DNA of 64,000 bases from Thioclava nitratireducens (GTDB lineage: Bacteria; Pseudomonadota; Alphaproteobacteria; Rhodobacterales; Rhodobacteraceae). The stretch is from the NCBI RefSeq assembly GCF_001940525.2, contig NZ_CP019437.1, positions 3,211,501 to 3,275,500 on the forward strand, given 5' to 3'. The notes under the pieces are model-generated. The model saw only the letters and a program-made list of their open reading frames with translations. It ran no database searches and was not told where the DNA came from. Shown in pieces: positions 34,826-43,542 of this stretch (positions within the stretch are counted from its first letter, which is position 1; each line of letters begins with the position of its first letter). The translations under genes were made by a program, and so were the position numbers.

Positions 34826-35995
34826 TCAGCTTTGCGGAATATCGACCCAGGCGCGTTGCCGGGACGAGCTCATGCAGGCGTCGACGATCTGGGTGATGTG
34901 ATGGCCTGTCTCGAAGGTCGGCCACATCGCCTTGCCGGAGACGATGGAGCGGATGACCTCCGCCGCTTCGATGATCTTGGTCTCGTTATAGCCGAGCGCG
35001 AAATTCGGCAGCGGCAGGAAGGCCGCGTAGGTCGGATGCTCGGGCCCGACATCGATCTCGCGGTAGCCGCGGCGCCCGATCGGATCGGCATTGGTGTAGA
35101 AGCGCAGCCGGTTCACCTCGTCGAACGTATAGGCGAGGCTGCCTTTCGTGCCGTAGATCTCGTAGGTCTGCATGAATTTGCGCCCGGTCGCGACACGGCT
35201 GAAATCCACGATCCCGTTGGCGCCGTTCTCGAACGTGCACAGAATCTGGCTCGCGTCGGGATTGGTGATATCGGCCCATTCCTCGCTGCCGGTCAGCTCT
35301 GCCGTCTCACCGAGCCCCAGACCTTCGATCTTCGGACGGTGCGGCGTGACGATGATGTTGTTGGCAATCAGCGACGAGACGCGACCGACGAGGAATTCCA
35401 TGAAGCTGAAGACATGGCTGCCGGTATCCCCGACGATCCCGGTCGGCGCGAGCGACCCATCGGCGCGCCACATATAGGGCACCATCGGGTCGCCATACAT
35501 GTCGACATGCTGGCACCCTTTGAACATCGTGATCTCGCCGATTTCGCCCGCATCGATGATCTCCTTCGCAAGATCATGGACGGGGTTGCGCGGGAAGCCG
35601 TGACCGACGCGGGTGATAAGGCCGCGCGCCTTCGCGATATCGGCAAGCTCGCGCGCCTCCTCGGCGGACTCGGCAAGGGGCTTTTCGCAAAAGACATGCT
35701 TGCCCGCTTCGAGCGCGGCTTTCGCGACCTCGTAATGCAGGTTGTCGGGCAGGCAGATATCCACGAGATCGACCTCGGGATCGGCGATCACCTCGCGCCA
35801 GTCCTGAACGATCCGCGCACCGGGCACCCGGGCCGCAAGCTCCTGCGCTCGCGCGGGATTGCGATCGACGAGGGTGACGACGCGCGCCGTGCCACCTTCA
35901 GTGCCGAAGAAATGCGGAAAGGTCTGATAGGCCATCGTGTGGACTTTGCCCATCCACCCCGAAGCGCCGAGCACGGCAACACGAATCTCTGTCAT
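34826..35995 (-). CDS. Gfo/Idh/MocA-family oxidoreductase
   Basis: A 389-residue NAD(P)-dependent sugar oxidoreductase. The N-terminal Rossmann motif is VAVLGASGWMGKVHTMAYQT, and the catalytic EKP motif is in HVFCEKPLAESAEEAREL near residue 100. The C-terminal beta-sheet domain contains YEIYGTKGSLAYTFDEVNRL. Family members oxidise a sugar or inositol hydroxyl, often to a 3-keto sugar. It lies between the LacI regulator and the flavoprotein in the leftward operon, with a 24-base gap to the latter. Together with two GMC dehydrogenases it suggests sequential oxidation of a cyclic sugar. Substrate unknown. Confidence 0.88.
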   Translation of the reverse strand: MTEIRVAVLGASGWMGKVHTMAYQTFPHFFGTEGGTARVVTLVDRNPARAQELAARVPGARIVQDWREVIADPEVDLVDICLPDNLHYEVAKAALEAGKHVFCEKPLAESAEEARELADIAKARGLITRVGHGFPRNPVHDLAKEIIDAGEIGEITMFKGCQHVDMYGDPMVPYMWRADGSLAPTGIVGDTGSHVFSFMEFLVGRVSSLIANNIIVTPHRPKIEGLGLGETAELTGSEEWADITNPDASQILCTFENGANGIVDFSRVATGRKFMQTYEIYGTKGSLAYTFDEVNRLRFYTNADPIGRRGYREIDVGPEHPTYAAFLPLPNFALGYNETKIIEAAEVIRSIVSGKAMWPTFETGHHITQIVDACMSSSRQRAWVDIPQS

Positions 35996-36088
35996 TTGAA
36001 CACTCCTCTCCTGTCCGCGCCGGTGTCTCTCTGCGCGGTCTCGTCTCTGTTTCGTCCGAACGGGCGGGCCTCCCGTCTACCTGTCGTC

Positions 36089-37114
36089 TCAGCCCGCAGG
36101 CGTCTCGCCACTCGAGCCACGAATGGCCAGCGAGACCGGCGTGCGGATTTCCGGCGGCGGCACCTTGTCGTTCTCGAGCCAGGCGAGGATCGTTTCGGCG
36201 ACAAGCTTCCCGAAGCCGTCAATGTCGCAGCGCACCGAGCTGAGCGGGGGCCAGGAATGGGCTGCCTCCTCGATGTCATCGAAGCCCACGATGCGCAGAT
36301 CGCGGCCGACATTGCGCCCGATCTCGGCGCAGCCCGAAATCATCCCGAGCGCGACCTGATCGTTGAAGCAGACCGCGCCATCCACCTCCGGATGGTCGTC
36401 CGCCAGCTCATGCGCCGCCTGCCTGCCGAAGGCGCGGCTCGCACTGCCGGTCAGGACATGGGGTTCGAGCCCGGCGCTCTCTATCGCAGTCAGATACCCT
36501 GCCATGCGCTCCTGCGTGACGGCCCGGCCCTCCAGACCACCGACGAAGGCGATCCGCTTCGCGCCTTGTTCGAGGAGATGCTCGGTCGCGATACGCGTCC
36601 CGTTCGGATAGTCCGGCGCGGCGAAGGGGAAAAGCTCGGTCCGCATCTCGACTTTGCGCAGCACCTGCATCGCCGGAATGCCCGCCCGCTGAAGCGCCTC
36701 GAAGCTCAGCGCCTCGTCGCCATAGGCGGGCGAGAGGATCATCGCGGAGACGCCGTGCTCGATCATCGCCTCGACCACCTGCGCCTGAAGCTGCGGGTCT
36801 TCGTCAGTATTGGCCACGACGGCCGCATAGCCGCGGCTCGACAGCGCCATCTGCAACGACGTCGCGAACTCAGTGAAGAAAGGGTTGCGCAGGTCGTTGA
36901 TCACCAGGCCGACAAGCCCTGCTCCGGCGCTGCGCAGATTGGCTGCCGCGCGGTTATAGACATAGCCGATCTCGGCCATCGCAGCCTGCACCTGCTCGCG
37001 TGTTTTCTGCTTCACCAAGGGGCTGTTCTGGATCACGAGGCTGACTGTCGATTTCGACACCCCGGCCTTTCGGGCCACGTCGATGATCGTCGGTCTGCGG
37101 TCGCTCGGCGCCAT
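36089..37114 (-). CDS. LacI-family transcriptional regulator
   Basis: A 341-residue LacI/GalR regulator. The DNA-binding head reads TIIDVARKAGVSKSTVSLVI with the hinge helix near residue 55 (NRAAANLRS). A periplasmic-binding-fold effector domain follows, with GLVINDLRNPFFTEFATSL and DLRIVGFDDIEEAAHSWPP. The ATG at 37114 lies immediately after the Dabb stop codon. It sits inside the operon it probably controls. LacI-type operators often have a central CG, so the twin GGAACGTTCC palindromes upstream of 48714 are a candidate target; that link is only a hypothesis. Confidence 0.9.
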   Translation of the reverse strand: MAPSDRRPTIIDVARKAGVSKSTVSLVIQNSPLVKQKTREQVQAAMAEIGYVYNRAAANLRSAGAGLVGLVINDLRNPFFTEFATSLQMALSSRGYAAVVANTDEDPQLQAQVVEAMIEHGVSAMILSPAYGDEALSFEALQRAGIPAMQVLRKVEMRTELFPFAAPDYPNGTRIATEHLLEQGAKRIAFVGGLEGRAVTQERMAGYLTAIESAGLEPHVLTGSASRAFGRQAAHELADDHPEVDGAVCFNDQVALGMISGCAEIGRNVGRDLRIVGFDDIEEAAHSWPPLSSVRCDIDGFGKLVAETILAWLENDKVPPPEIRTPVSLAIRGSSGETPAG

Positions 37115-37115
37115 G

Positions 37116-37448
37116 TCACGCCCCCTGCGACGGAGTTGCGATCTCGAAATCGAAGACAAGAATGCCGTCGATCCCGCCTTGAGCGTTGGCCACGAGCTTC
37201 GCCCCGAGCGCCCGGTGATCGGGATGTTCCTGGTAGGCGGCGAGCGCCTCCCAGTCGCGGAAATCGACGGTGAAGCCATGCATGTAACCGCGCTCGATCT
37301 TCTCGGGGCTCTCGGAGCGGCCCGCGCAGATTGCACCGAGGCCGTCGACCTTGCCCTCAATCGCGCGCAGCTCCTCCCAGAGCGGTGCGATCTCTTCCTC
37401 GCTCAGCCCGGGTTTGAATTTGACGAGAACGATGTGGCGCACTGTCAT
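37116..37448 (-). CDS. Stress-responsive A/B barrel (Dabb) domain protein
   Basis: A 110-residue single Dabb domain, beginning MTVRHIVLVKFKPGLSEEEI and containing GYMHGFTVDFRDWEALAAYQ, then HPDHRALG. It is a small dimeric alpha/beta barrel found in plant stress proteins and bacterial sugar- or polyketide-related operons. The start at 37448 is chosen because an RNA ribosome site lies before it and the family begins there; an in-frame upstream start would overlap the GMC gene. It may act as an epimerase/cyclase-like accessory for the oxidised sugar. Specific function unknown. Confidence 0.82.
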   Translation of the reverse strand: MTVRHIVLVKFKPGLSEEEIAPLWEELRAIEGKVDGLGAICAGRSESPEKIERGYMHGFTVDFRDWEALAAYQEHPDHRALGAKLVANAQGGIDGILVFDFEIATPSQGA

Positions 37449-37449
37449 G

Positions 37450-39036
37450 TCAGCCTCCATGTGCCGCGCGGATCATATCGGCGGCTTTCTCGCCGATCAT
37501 GATTGCCGCAGCGTTGGTGTTGGACGAAATCACACGCGGCATAATCGAGTTGTCGACGACGCGCAGCCCCTCGATCCCGTTGAACCGCAATGTCGGGTCT
37601 ACGACAGCACCCGCATCGGCGCCCATGCGACATGTCCCTGCGCAGTGATGCGAGGTTTTCGAATGGGTGCAGATGAAATCGAAATAGTCCTCGTCGGTCC
37701 GCACGTCGGGACCGGGAAGGCGCTCGGCGAGGATATATTTGCGCATCGGGGCTTGTGACAGGATTTCCTGCGTCAGCTTCAGCCCCCGGATCGACATTTC
37801 GCGATCGAGCGGGTCCTGCAGGTAGTTCGGATCGATCAACGGCGCGACCGCCGGATCGTCGCTTTGCAGGCGGACGCTGCCGCGCGAGCGCGGGCGCAGG
37901 TAACAGGAATTGAGCGTGATACCTCCCTGCGGCATGGAAACCACGCCATGTTCAATGCCGGTCCCGAGTCCGAGATGGAACTGCAGATCCGGCGACCGTG
38001 CCTCGGGATCGGCATACCAGAAGCCACCAGTTTCGAACAAAGACGACGCAACCGGCCCCTTCCGTCCGAACAGATATTGCAGCCCCGCCAACGCCGCCCA
38101 ATGCGGCTTCGCATAGCGGTCATAACTGTAGGGGCCGGAAAGCTCGCTGATGCAGTAGAGGTCGAGGTGATCCTGCAGATTGGACCCCACCTCCGGCTGG
38201 TCGAAGACGACATCGATCCCGAGCGAGGCCAGCTCATCCGCCGGTCCGATACCCGACAGCTGCAGCAGCCGCGGCGAGCCGATCGCCCCAGAACATAGCA
38301 GCACTTCACTTTCTGCCCGTAGGCGCGTGCCATCGACAAGCTCGACCCCGGTCGCGCGGCCATTCTCGACCACGATCCGGCGCACCTGCGCACCCAGCTT
38401 CACCGTGAGGTTCTCGCGGTGACGGTTCGGCGCGACATAGGCCATCGCAGCCGAGGAGCGGCGCACATTGCGCTGGGTCAGCTGGTAATAGGCGACCCCT
38501 TCCTGCTTCTCACCGTTCACGTCGTAATTGCGCGGAATGCCGAGCTCGGCGGCCGCTTCGAAATAGGCCTCGCAGACCGGCAGGGGCGCGCGCGGATCGC
38601 TCACGCCGAGCGGGCCGCCCTTGCCGTGATAGCGGTTCTCGATGCTCGCGTTATCCTCGGCCTTGCGGAAATAGGGCAGCACATCTTCATAGCCCCAGCC
38701 GGTACACCCCATCTGGCGCCATTCGTCGTAATCGAGCGCATTGCCGCGGGTATAGACCTGAGCATTGATCGCGGAGCCGCCGCCGATCACCTTGGCCTGG
38801 GTGTAGCGAAAGACTTTGTTCTGCATGTGCCGCTGCGGAACCGTTTCCCAGCCCCAGCTGCCGATGCCCTTGGTCATCTTCGCGAAGCCCGCGGGCAGAT
38901 GATAGAACGGGTGGCGATCGCTGCCGCCCGCCTCGAGCAGCAGGACGTCCGCCGACGGGTTCTCGGAGAGACGCCCGGCCAGTACCGACCCCGCCGAACC
39001 GCCGCCGATAATTATGAAATCGTAAGTCGTCTTCAT
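37450..39036 (-). CDS. GMC-family oxidoreductase (choline dehydrogenase-like)
   Basis: A 528-residue GMC flavoenzyme. The N-terminal FAD motif is FIIIGGGSAGSVLAGRLSEN, then GGGSAINAQVYTRGNALDYD (flavin attachment-loop region). The signature 2 segment is LLCSGAIGSPRLLQLSGIGP and the C-terminal catalytic His region HHCAGTCRMGADAGAVVDPT. The start at 39036 follows AAGGAGG with ideal spacing. It lies within the sugar operon, next to a second, distinct GMC gene. Substrates of this branch are primary or secondary alcohols, possibly a sugar alcohol. Whether FAD is covalently bound cannot be seen. Confidence 0.88.
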   Translation of the reverse strand: MKTTYDFIIIGGGSAGSVLAGRLSENPSADVLLLEAGGSDRHPFYHLPAGFAKMTKGIGSWGWETVPQRHMQNKVFRYTQAKVIGGGSAINAQVYTRGNALDYDEWRQMGCTGWGYEDVLPYFRKAEDNASIENRYHGKGGPLGVSDPRAPLPVCEAYFEAAAELGIPRNYDVNGEKQEGVAYYQLTQRNVRRSSAAMAYVAPNRHRENLTVKLGAQVRRIVVENGRATGVELVDGTRLRAESEVLLCSGAIGSPRLLQLSGIGPADELASLGIDVVFDQPEVGSNLQDHLDLYCISELSGPYSYDRYAKPHWAALAGLQYLFGRKGPVASSLFETGGFWYADPEARSPDLQFHLGLGTGIEHGVVSMPQGGITLNSCYLRPRSRGSVRLQSDDPAVAPLIDPNYLQDPLDREMSIRGLKLTQEILSQAPMRKYILAERLPGPDVRTDEDYFDFICTHSKTSHHCAGTCRMGADAGAVVDPTLRFNGIEGLRVVDNSIMPRVISSNTNAAAIMIGEKAADMIRAAHGG

Positions 39037-39077
39037 GCTGGCCTCCTTGGCCAAGTCTCTCGCCGCAGCCCGGTGGC

Positions 39078-40577
39078 TCAGGCGGCGAGCTCTGTCTGTG
39101 CGATATGCTCAGCCGCGCGCAGGGCGAGCGCCGCGACGGTAAGGGCGGGGTTCACGGCAGCCGAGGTCGGCAGGACGGACGCATCGGCGATGAACAGGTT
39201 CGGGTGATCATGGCTGCGGCAGAACGTGTCGACGACGCTCGACGCCGGATCGTTACCCATCCGCGCCGTCCCGCATTGATGTGACGGGGTCTGCCGGTCG
39301 AAGGGCCGCGCGAGCACGATCGGATAGCCCGCAGCGCGCAGCTTTCGGCGCAGCATGTCGACGAGTTCGAGATGGGTCTCCCAGTTGGAGCGCTTCCAAT
39401 CGAGCCGGATCTTGCCCTCCTTCAGCGTCACGCGGCTCTCGGGATTGGGCAGGTCTTCAGACATCGCGTAGAGATCGACCGAGCGGTTGGCGATCCAGCT
39501 TGCCACCGGACGCGGCAGCGGCGAGGCCGAGGCGAGGATCGGACCGGAGATTTTGCCGAGCAGCTGGATATTGCCTAGCGGCGCGCCGTTCGCCCCGCCC
39601 GAGAGGTAGAAATCGTTGATCGCCAGCGTCTTCTGGTAGATTGCGCGGTTCCGGCGCAGCGGGTGCAGCGCCAGCACGGCCGAGCAATTGTGGTTCATGA
39701 AATTGCGCCCGACCTGATCGGAACCATTCGCCAGCCCGGTCGGATGGCGCTCAGTCGCAGAGGCCAGCAAAAGGGCCGCGCTTTGCACCGCCCCGGCGGA
39801 GAGCACCACGACCGACGCCGTGAGCGTCCGGACCTGCCCGTCTTTCTCGATCTCGACCCCGCTTATGCGGTTCTCGGCATCGACGATCAGGCGCCGCGCC
39901 CGCGCGCCCGTCATCAGCTCGACGTTCTGGGATTTCAGCGCCGTCGCCAGACCGACGCTTTCGGCATCCATCTTGCCGCCGCAGGTATCGGGGAACGCAT
40001 CCCAAGGCGTCCGCCCATGCGCGAGCCAGCGGTCGATATCGACCCCAAGCGGCAGGGAAGAAGGGTGCAGCCCGACCGATTTCAACCGCCGCCGGAGCGC
40101 CTTGATATCGGGCTCGTCCGGGACCGGCGCATGGGCGTAGAGACCGGAATGGCGCGGCTCCGTCGGGTCCTCTCCAAGCTGACCGCGCACCTGATAGAGC
40201 GCCTCGGCCCTCTGGTAGAACGGCTCGATCTCGTCATAGGCGATCGGCCAGCCCGGCGTGGTCCCGCCCTGATGCGCGACAGGCGAGAAATCCGCCTTGC
40301 GGTAGCGCATCAGAACGGCGCCGTAGAATTTCGAATTGCCGCCGACATTGTAGTAATTGCCGGGGCTGAACGGCACGTCATCGCCATCGAGCCAGGTTTC
40401 CTCGGGCCGGTAATGACCGCGCGCGAAGATCGCGTCCGGGTCGCGCGCATCCGGCGTGTCGGGCAGGCGTTCGCCACGCTCGAGCACCAGCACGCGCCGC
40501 CCCGTCCGGGCCAGTGCCGCCGCCGTGGTGGCACCGCCCATACCCGAGCCGATGATGATGACGTCGGCATCGCTCAT
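39078..40577 (-). CDS. GMC-family oxidoreductase (sugar/fructose-dehydrogenase-like branch)
   Basis: A 499-residue GMC protein of the branch that includes glucose/gluconate and 3-keto-glycoside dehydrogenase large subunits. The FAD motif VIIIGSGMGGATTAAALART starts at residue 5. GNYYNVGGNSKFYGAVLMRY marks the flavin loop, and the C-terminal HQCGTARMGNDPASSVVDTF carries the catalytic residues. It overlaps the transporter ATPase gene by ATGA, so it is the first enzyme made after the importer. Members of this branch usually need a small gamma or cytochrome subunit; none is recognised here. The substrate is presumably the imported sugar. Confidence 0.85.
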   Translation of the reverse strand: MSDADVIIIGSGMGGATTAAALARTGRRVLVLERGERLPDTPDARDPDAIFARGHYRPEETWLDGDDVPFSPGNYYNVGGNSKFYGAVLMRYRKADFSPVAHQGGTTPGWPIAYDEIEPFYQRAEALYQVRGQLGEDPTEPRHSGLYAHAPVPDEPDIKALRRRLKSVGLHPSSLPLGVDIDRWLAHGRTPWDAFPDTCGGKMDAESVGLATALKSQNVELMTGARARRLIVDAENRISGVEIEKDGQVRTLTASVVVLSAGAVQSAALLLASATERHPTGLANGSDQVGRNFMNHNCSAVLALHPLRRNRAIYQKTLAINDFYLSGGANGAPLGNIQLLGKISGPILASASPLPRPVASWIANRSVDLYAMSEDLPNPESRVTLKEGKIRLDWKRSNWETHLELVDMLRRKLRAAGYPIVLARPFDRQTPSHQCGTARMGNDPASSVVDTFCRSHDHPNLFIADASVLPTSAAVNPALTVAALALRAAEHIAQTELAA

Positions 40578-41686
40578 GGCTGGATGCGCTCTTCCGTCTT
40601 GGGATCGAAGGCCACCGCCTTGTCCATGTTGACGGCGAAATCGAAGACCTCGCCCGCCCGCACGGTCACATCGGCCCGCATCCGGGCGATGGCGTCGCGC
40701 CCGCCTAGCGTCATGGTCACGAAGGTGTCCGACCCGGCAGGTTCGGTTACGCCGATATGATTGCGCAGCGGCGCTATATGGGCGGCGTTGCGATCCGCGC
40801 CCTCCGGATCCGTAATCGTCTCCGGTCGGATGCCGAGAAGGATCTCGCGCCCGTCCCACTGGGCGAGATTGGCTTGCGGGAAGCGGAGCAGTTGCTCCCC
40901 CCCGTCATGGCCCGTCACGGCCGCGTGGGGCGCACCGTCCTTCAACACGATCCGCGCCGGAACCACGTTCATCGCGGGGCTGCCCATGAAGGTCGCCACG
41001 AACACATTCGACGGCGTGTCGTAGATTTCCTTCGGCGTGCCGAGCTGCTGCACATAGCCCTTGTTCATCACCGCGATCCGGGTTGAGAGCGTCATCGCCT
41101 CGATCTGGTCGTGGGTCACGTAGACGATCGTGGTGCCAAGGCTCTGGTGCAGCTTCTTGATCTCGGTGCGCATGTCGACGCGCAGTTTCGCATCGAGGTT
41201 CGACAGCGGTTCGTCGAAGAGGAACACGTCCGGGTCACGCACCAGAGCACGTCCCATCGCGACGCGTTGGCGCTGACCGCCCGAAAGCTGCCCCGGCTTG
41301 CGGTCGAGCAGATTGTCGATCTGCAGCATCTCCGCCACCCGGTTCATCGCCTCTTCGCGTTCGGGTTTGGGGGTGCCGTGCATCTCAAGGCCGAAGGTGA
41401 TGTTCTGGCCGACGGTCATGTTCGGGTAGAGCGCGTAGGACTGGAACACCATCGCGATGTTGCGCTTCGACGGGTGCACACCGTTCATCGTGCGTCCCTT
41501 GATCGAAATCTCGCCGGAGGTGATTCCTTCCAGCCCTGCGATCATGCTCAGAAGCGTCGACTTGCCGCAGCCGGACGGGCCGACCAGCACGAGGAATTCA
41601 CCTTCATCGACCGAGATGTCGACGCTGTGCAGCACTTCGACCGCGCCGTAGGACTTGGTGACGTTTGAAATATCGAGGAGACCCAT
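40574..41686 (-). CDS. ABC sugar transporter ATP-binding protein (UgpC/MalK type)
   Basis: A 370-residue ATPase. Walker A is VGPSGCGKSTLL near residue 38, the signature LSGGQRQRVAMGRALVRDPD near 133, Walker B FLFDEPLSNLDAKLR, and the switch His in YVTHDQIEAM. A C-terminal OB/TOBE domain with GIRPETITDPEG follows, as in MalK/UgpC. The start at 41686 has AAGGGG 8 bases before it; an ATG 6 bases further upstream overlaps the permease stop and is the alternative. It powers the permease pair encoded just upstream. Confidence 0.92.
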   Translation of the reverse strand: MGLLDISNVTKSYGAVEVLHSVDISVDEGEFLVLVGPSGCGKSTLLSMIAGLEGITSGEISIKGRTMNGVHPSKRNIAMVFQSYALYPNMTVGQNITFGLEMHGTPKPEREEAMNRVAEMLQIDNLLDRKPGQLSGGQRQRVAMGRALVRDPDVFLFDEPLSNLDAKLRVDMRTEIKKLHQSLGTTIVYVTHDQIEAMTLSTRIAVMNKGYVQQLGTPKEIYDTPSNVFVATFMGSPAMNVVPARIVLKDGAPHAAVTGHDGGEQLLRFPQANLAQWDGREILLGIRPETITDPEGADRNAAHIAPLRNHIGVTEPAGSDTFVTMTLGGRDAIARMRADVTVRAGEVFDFAVNMDKAVAFDPKTEERIQP

Positions 41687-41691
41687 TGGCA

Positions 41692-42576
41692 TTACCCCTT
41701 GACTGAGCCCGCCATCAGGCCGCGCACGAAGAAGCGCCCCGAGACGATGTAGACGATGAGAGTGGGCAGCGCCGCAAGGATCGCACCCGCGAAGTGGACG
41801 TTGTAGGCCTTCACGCCGGTCGAGCTTTGAACGAGGTTGTTCAAGGCGACGGTCATCGGCTGGCTGGCCTGCCCGGCGAAGGACGACCCGAACAGGAAGT
41901 CGTTCCAGATATTGGTGAACTGCCAGATGATCGTGACCACGATGATAGGCCCCGACAGCGGCAGAAGGATGCGGTAGAAGATCCGGAAGATTCCGGCCCC
42001 GTCGATCTGCGCCGCGCGCACCAGTTCGGTCGGGAAGGCCGAGTAGTAGTTGCGGAAATATAGCGTCGTGAAGCCAAGCCCGTAGACGACGTGGACGAGG
42101 ATCAGCCCCGGCACCGAGCCTGCGAGCCCGATCATGCCCAGCACCCGCGCCATCGGGATCAGCACGATCTGGAACGGGATGAAGCAGGAAAACAGCAGCA
42201 TCCCGAAGAGGATCGTGTCGCCGCGGAACCGCCACTTGGTCAGCACGTATCCGTTGAGCGCGCCCATGATGGTCGAGATCGCCACCGCCGGAACCACGAT
42301 CAGGATCGAGTTGATGAAGTAGGGGCGCAGGCCGGTCGGCTGCACGCCGATCTGGGCCGAGGACCAGGCTTCGCGCCAGGGCTCGAAAGTCCAGACATCG
42401 GGCAGCGCCATCATGTTGCCGCCGGTGATCTCGCTCAGAGGTTTGACCGAGTTGATCAGCATCACCGCGAGCGGCAGCAGGTAGAACAGCGCGAACAGCA
42501 GCAGGAAAAGATAGATGAAGGTGCGGGTCACGCGATTTGTGCGGATCGCGACCCCGGTATCGACGGCGCCGGACAT
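41692..42576 (-). CDS. ABC sugar transporter permease (MalG type)
   Basis: A 294-residue inner-membrane permease with six helices. The first, FIYLFLLLFALFYLLPLAVM, lies near residue 20. The coupling-helix EAA loop reads TELVRAAQIDGAGIFRIFYR, followed by ILLPLSGPIIVV, as in MalG-class subunits. Start and stop codons are shared with its neighbours (TAATG at both ends), showing tight translational coupling with the other permease and the ATPase. It forms the channel with the product of 42576-43469. Confidence 0.92.
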   Translation of the reverse strand: MSGAVDTGVAIRTNRVTRTFIYLFLLLFALFYLLPLAVMLINSVKPLSEITGGNMMALPDVWTFEPWREAWSSAQIGVQPTGLRPYFINSILIVVPAVAISTIMGALNGYVLTKWRFRGDTILFGMLLFSCFIPFQIVLIPMARVLGMIGLAGSVPGLILVHVVYGLGFTTLYFRNYYSAFPTELVRAAQIDGAGIFRIFYRILLPLSGPIIVVTIIWQFTNIWNDFLFGSSFAGQASQPMTVALNNLVQSSTGVKAYNVHFAGAILAALPTLIVYIVSGRFFVRGLMAGSVKG

Positions 42577-43469
42577 TACTTCGGCTCCTTCAGTTCGGCG
42601 TAGAGATAGGGGATCATGATCGCGGCGATGGTCATCAGCATGATAACCGCCGACGCTGCGCCCACGCCCATCTCGTTACGGGTGAAAGTGTAGGAATACA
42701 TGAAGGTCGCGGGCAACTCGGTGGCCCGGCCCGGGCCGCCACCGGTCAGCGCGATCACGAGGTCATACGATTTGACCGCGAGATGCGCGAGGATGACGAA
42801 GGCCGACAGGAACGCGGGCCGAAGCTGCGGAATGATGATGCGGCGATAGAGGTTCCAGTTCGAGGCGCCATCCATCTGCGCCGCTTTCAGGATCTCGTTG
42901 TCGATCCCGCGGAGCCCGGCGAGGAACATCGCCATGACGAAGCCCGAGCTTTGCCAGACCGCGGCGATCACCACGGTGTAGATCGCCATGGACGAGCTTT
43001 TGATCCAGCCGAAATGGAAGCTCTCCCAGCCCCAAAGATGCAGCGTGTGCTCGATCCCGATGCCCGGATCGAGAAGCCATTTCCACGCCGTCCCCGTAAC
43101 GATGAACGAGAGCGCCATCGGATAGAGGAAGATCGGGCGCAGAAGCCCCTCGCCGCGGATTTTCTGATCGAGAAAGATCGCGAGAGAAAGGCCGATCGCG
43201 ATACAGATCGCGATGTAGAGAGAGGCGAAGATCGCGAGGTTCTGCACCGCGATCGTCCAGGTCGGCAATTGGAAGAGACGCCAGTAATTGTGCCACCCGA
43301 CAAGGTCGAACGTTGGAAGAATTCGGCTGTTCGTGAACGACAGGTAGCCGGTGAAAACGATGAAGCCGTAGACGAAGATCAGCATCGACGCGACAGAGGG
43401 CGCGAGAACGATCTTGGGAATCCATTCCTGAAGCCGGGTACGCAAGTCTGACTGGACCGGACGGGCCAT
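42576..43469 (-). CDS. ABC sugar transporter permease (MalF type)
   Basis: A 297-residue permease with six helices, beginning near KIVLAPSVASMLIFVYGFIV. The EAA loop is DNEILKAAQMDGASNWNLYR, then RIIIPQLRPAFLSAFVILAH, typical of MalF-class subunits of carbohydrate importers. The start at 43469 follows AGGAGAG; the longer open frame would overlap the hairpin region. It is separated from the binding-protein gene by 73 bases that contain a strong stem-loop. Confidence 0.92.
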   Translation of the reverse strand: MARPVQSDLRTRLQEWIPKIVLAPSVASMLIFVYGFIVFTGYLSFTNSRILPTFDLVGWHNYWRLFQLPTWTIAVQNLAIFASLYIAICIAIGLSLAIFLDQKIRGEGLLRPIFLYPMALSFIVTGTAWKWLLDPGIGIEHTLHLWGWESFHFGWIKSSSMAIYTVVIAAVWQSSGFVMAMFLAGLRGIDNEILKAAQMDGASNWNLYRRIIIPQLRPAFLSAFVILAHLAVKSYDLVIALTGGGPGRATELPATFMYSYTFTRNEMGVGAASAVIMLMTIAAIMIPYLYAELKEPK

Positions 43470-43510
43470 TGCTCTCTCCTTTAGGGAAATGAGACGGATC
43501 GGTGACGTAC

Positions 43511-43533
43511 GGGCCGGTCTCAGAGACCGGCCC
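43511..43533 (-). terminator. Intra-operon stem-loop after the sugar-binding-protein gene
   Basis: GGGCCGGTCT (43511-43520) pairs perfectly with 43524-43533 around a 3-base loop, a very stable hairpin 9 bases after the binding-protein stop codon. There is no T run on the minus strand. It likely stabilises the upstream message so that the binding protein exceeds the permeases, as in maltose operons. Confidence 0.6.
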
Positions 43534-43542
43534 GAGGGCCTT

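Noticed and set aside
33788-37273. 1161-codon plus-strand open frame
   Set aside because: Composition is that of GC-rich antisense frames; the minus strand has four recognisable proteins over the same bases.
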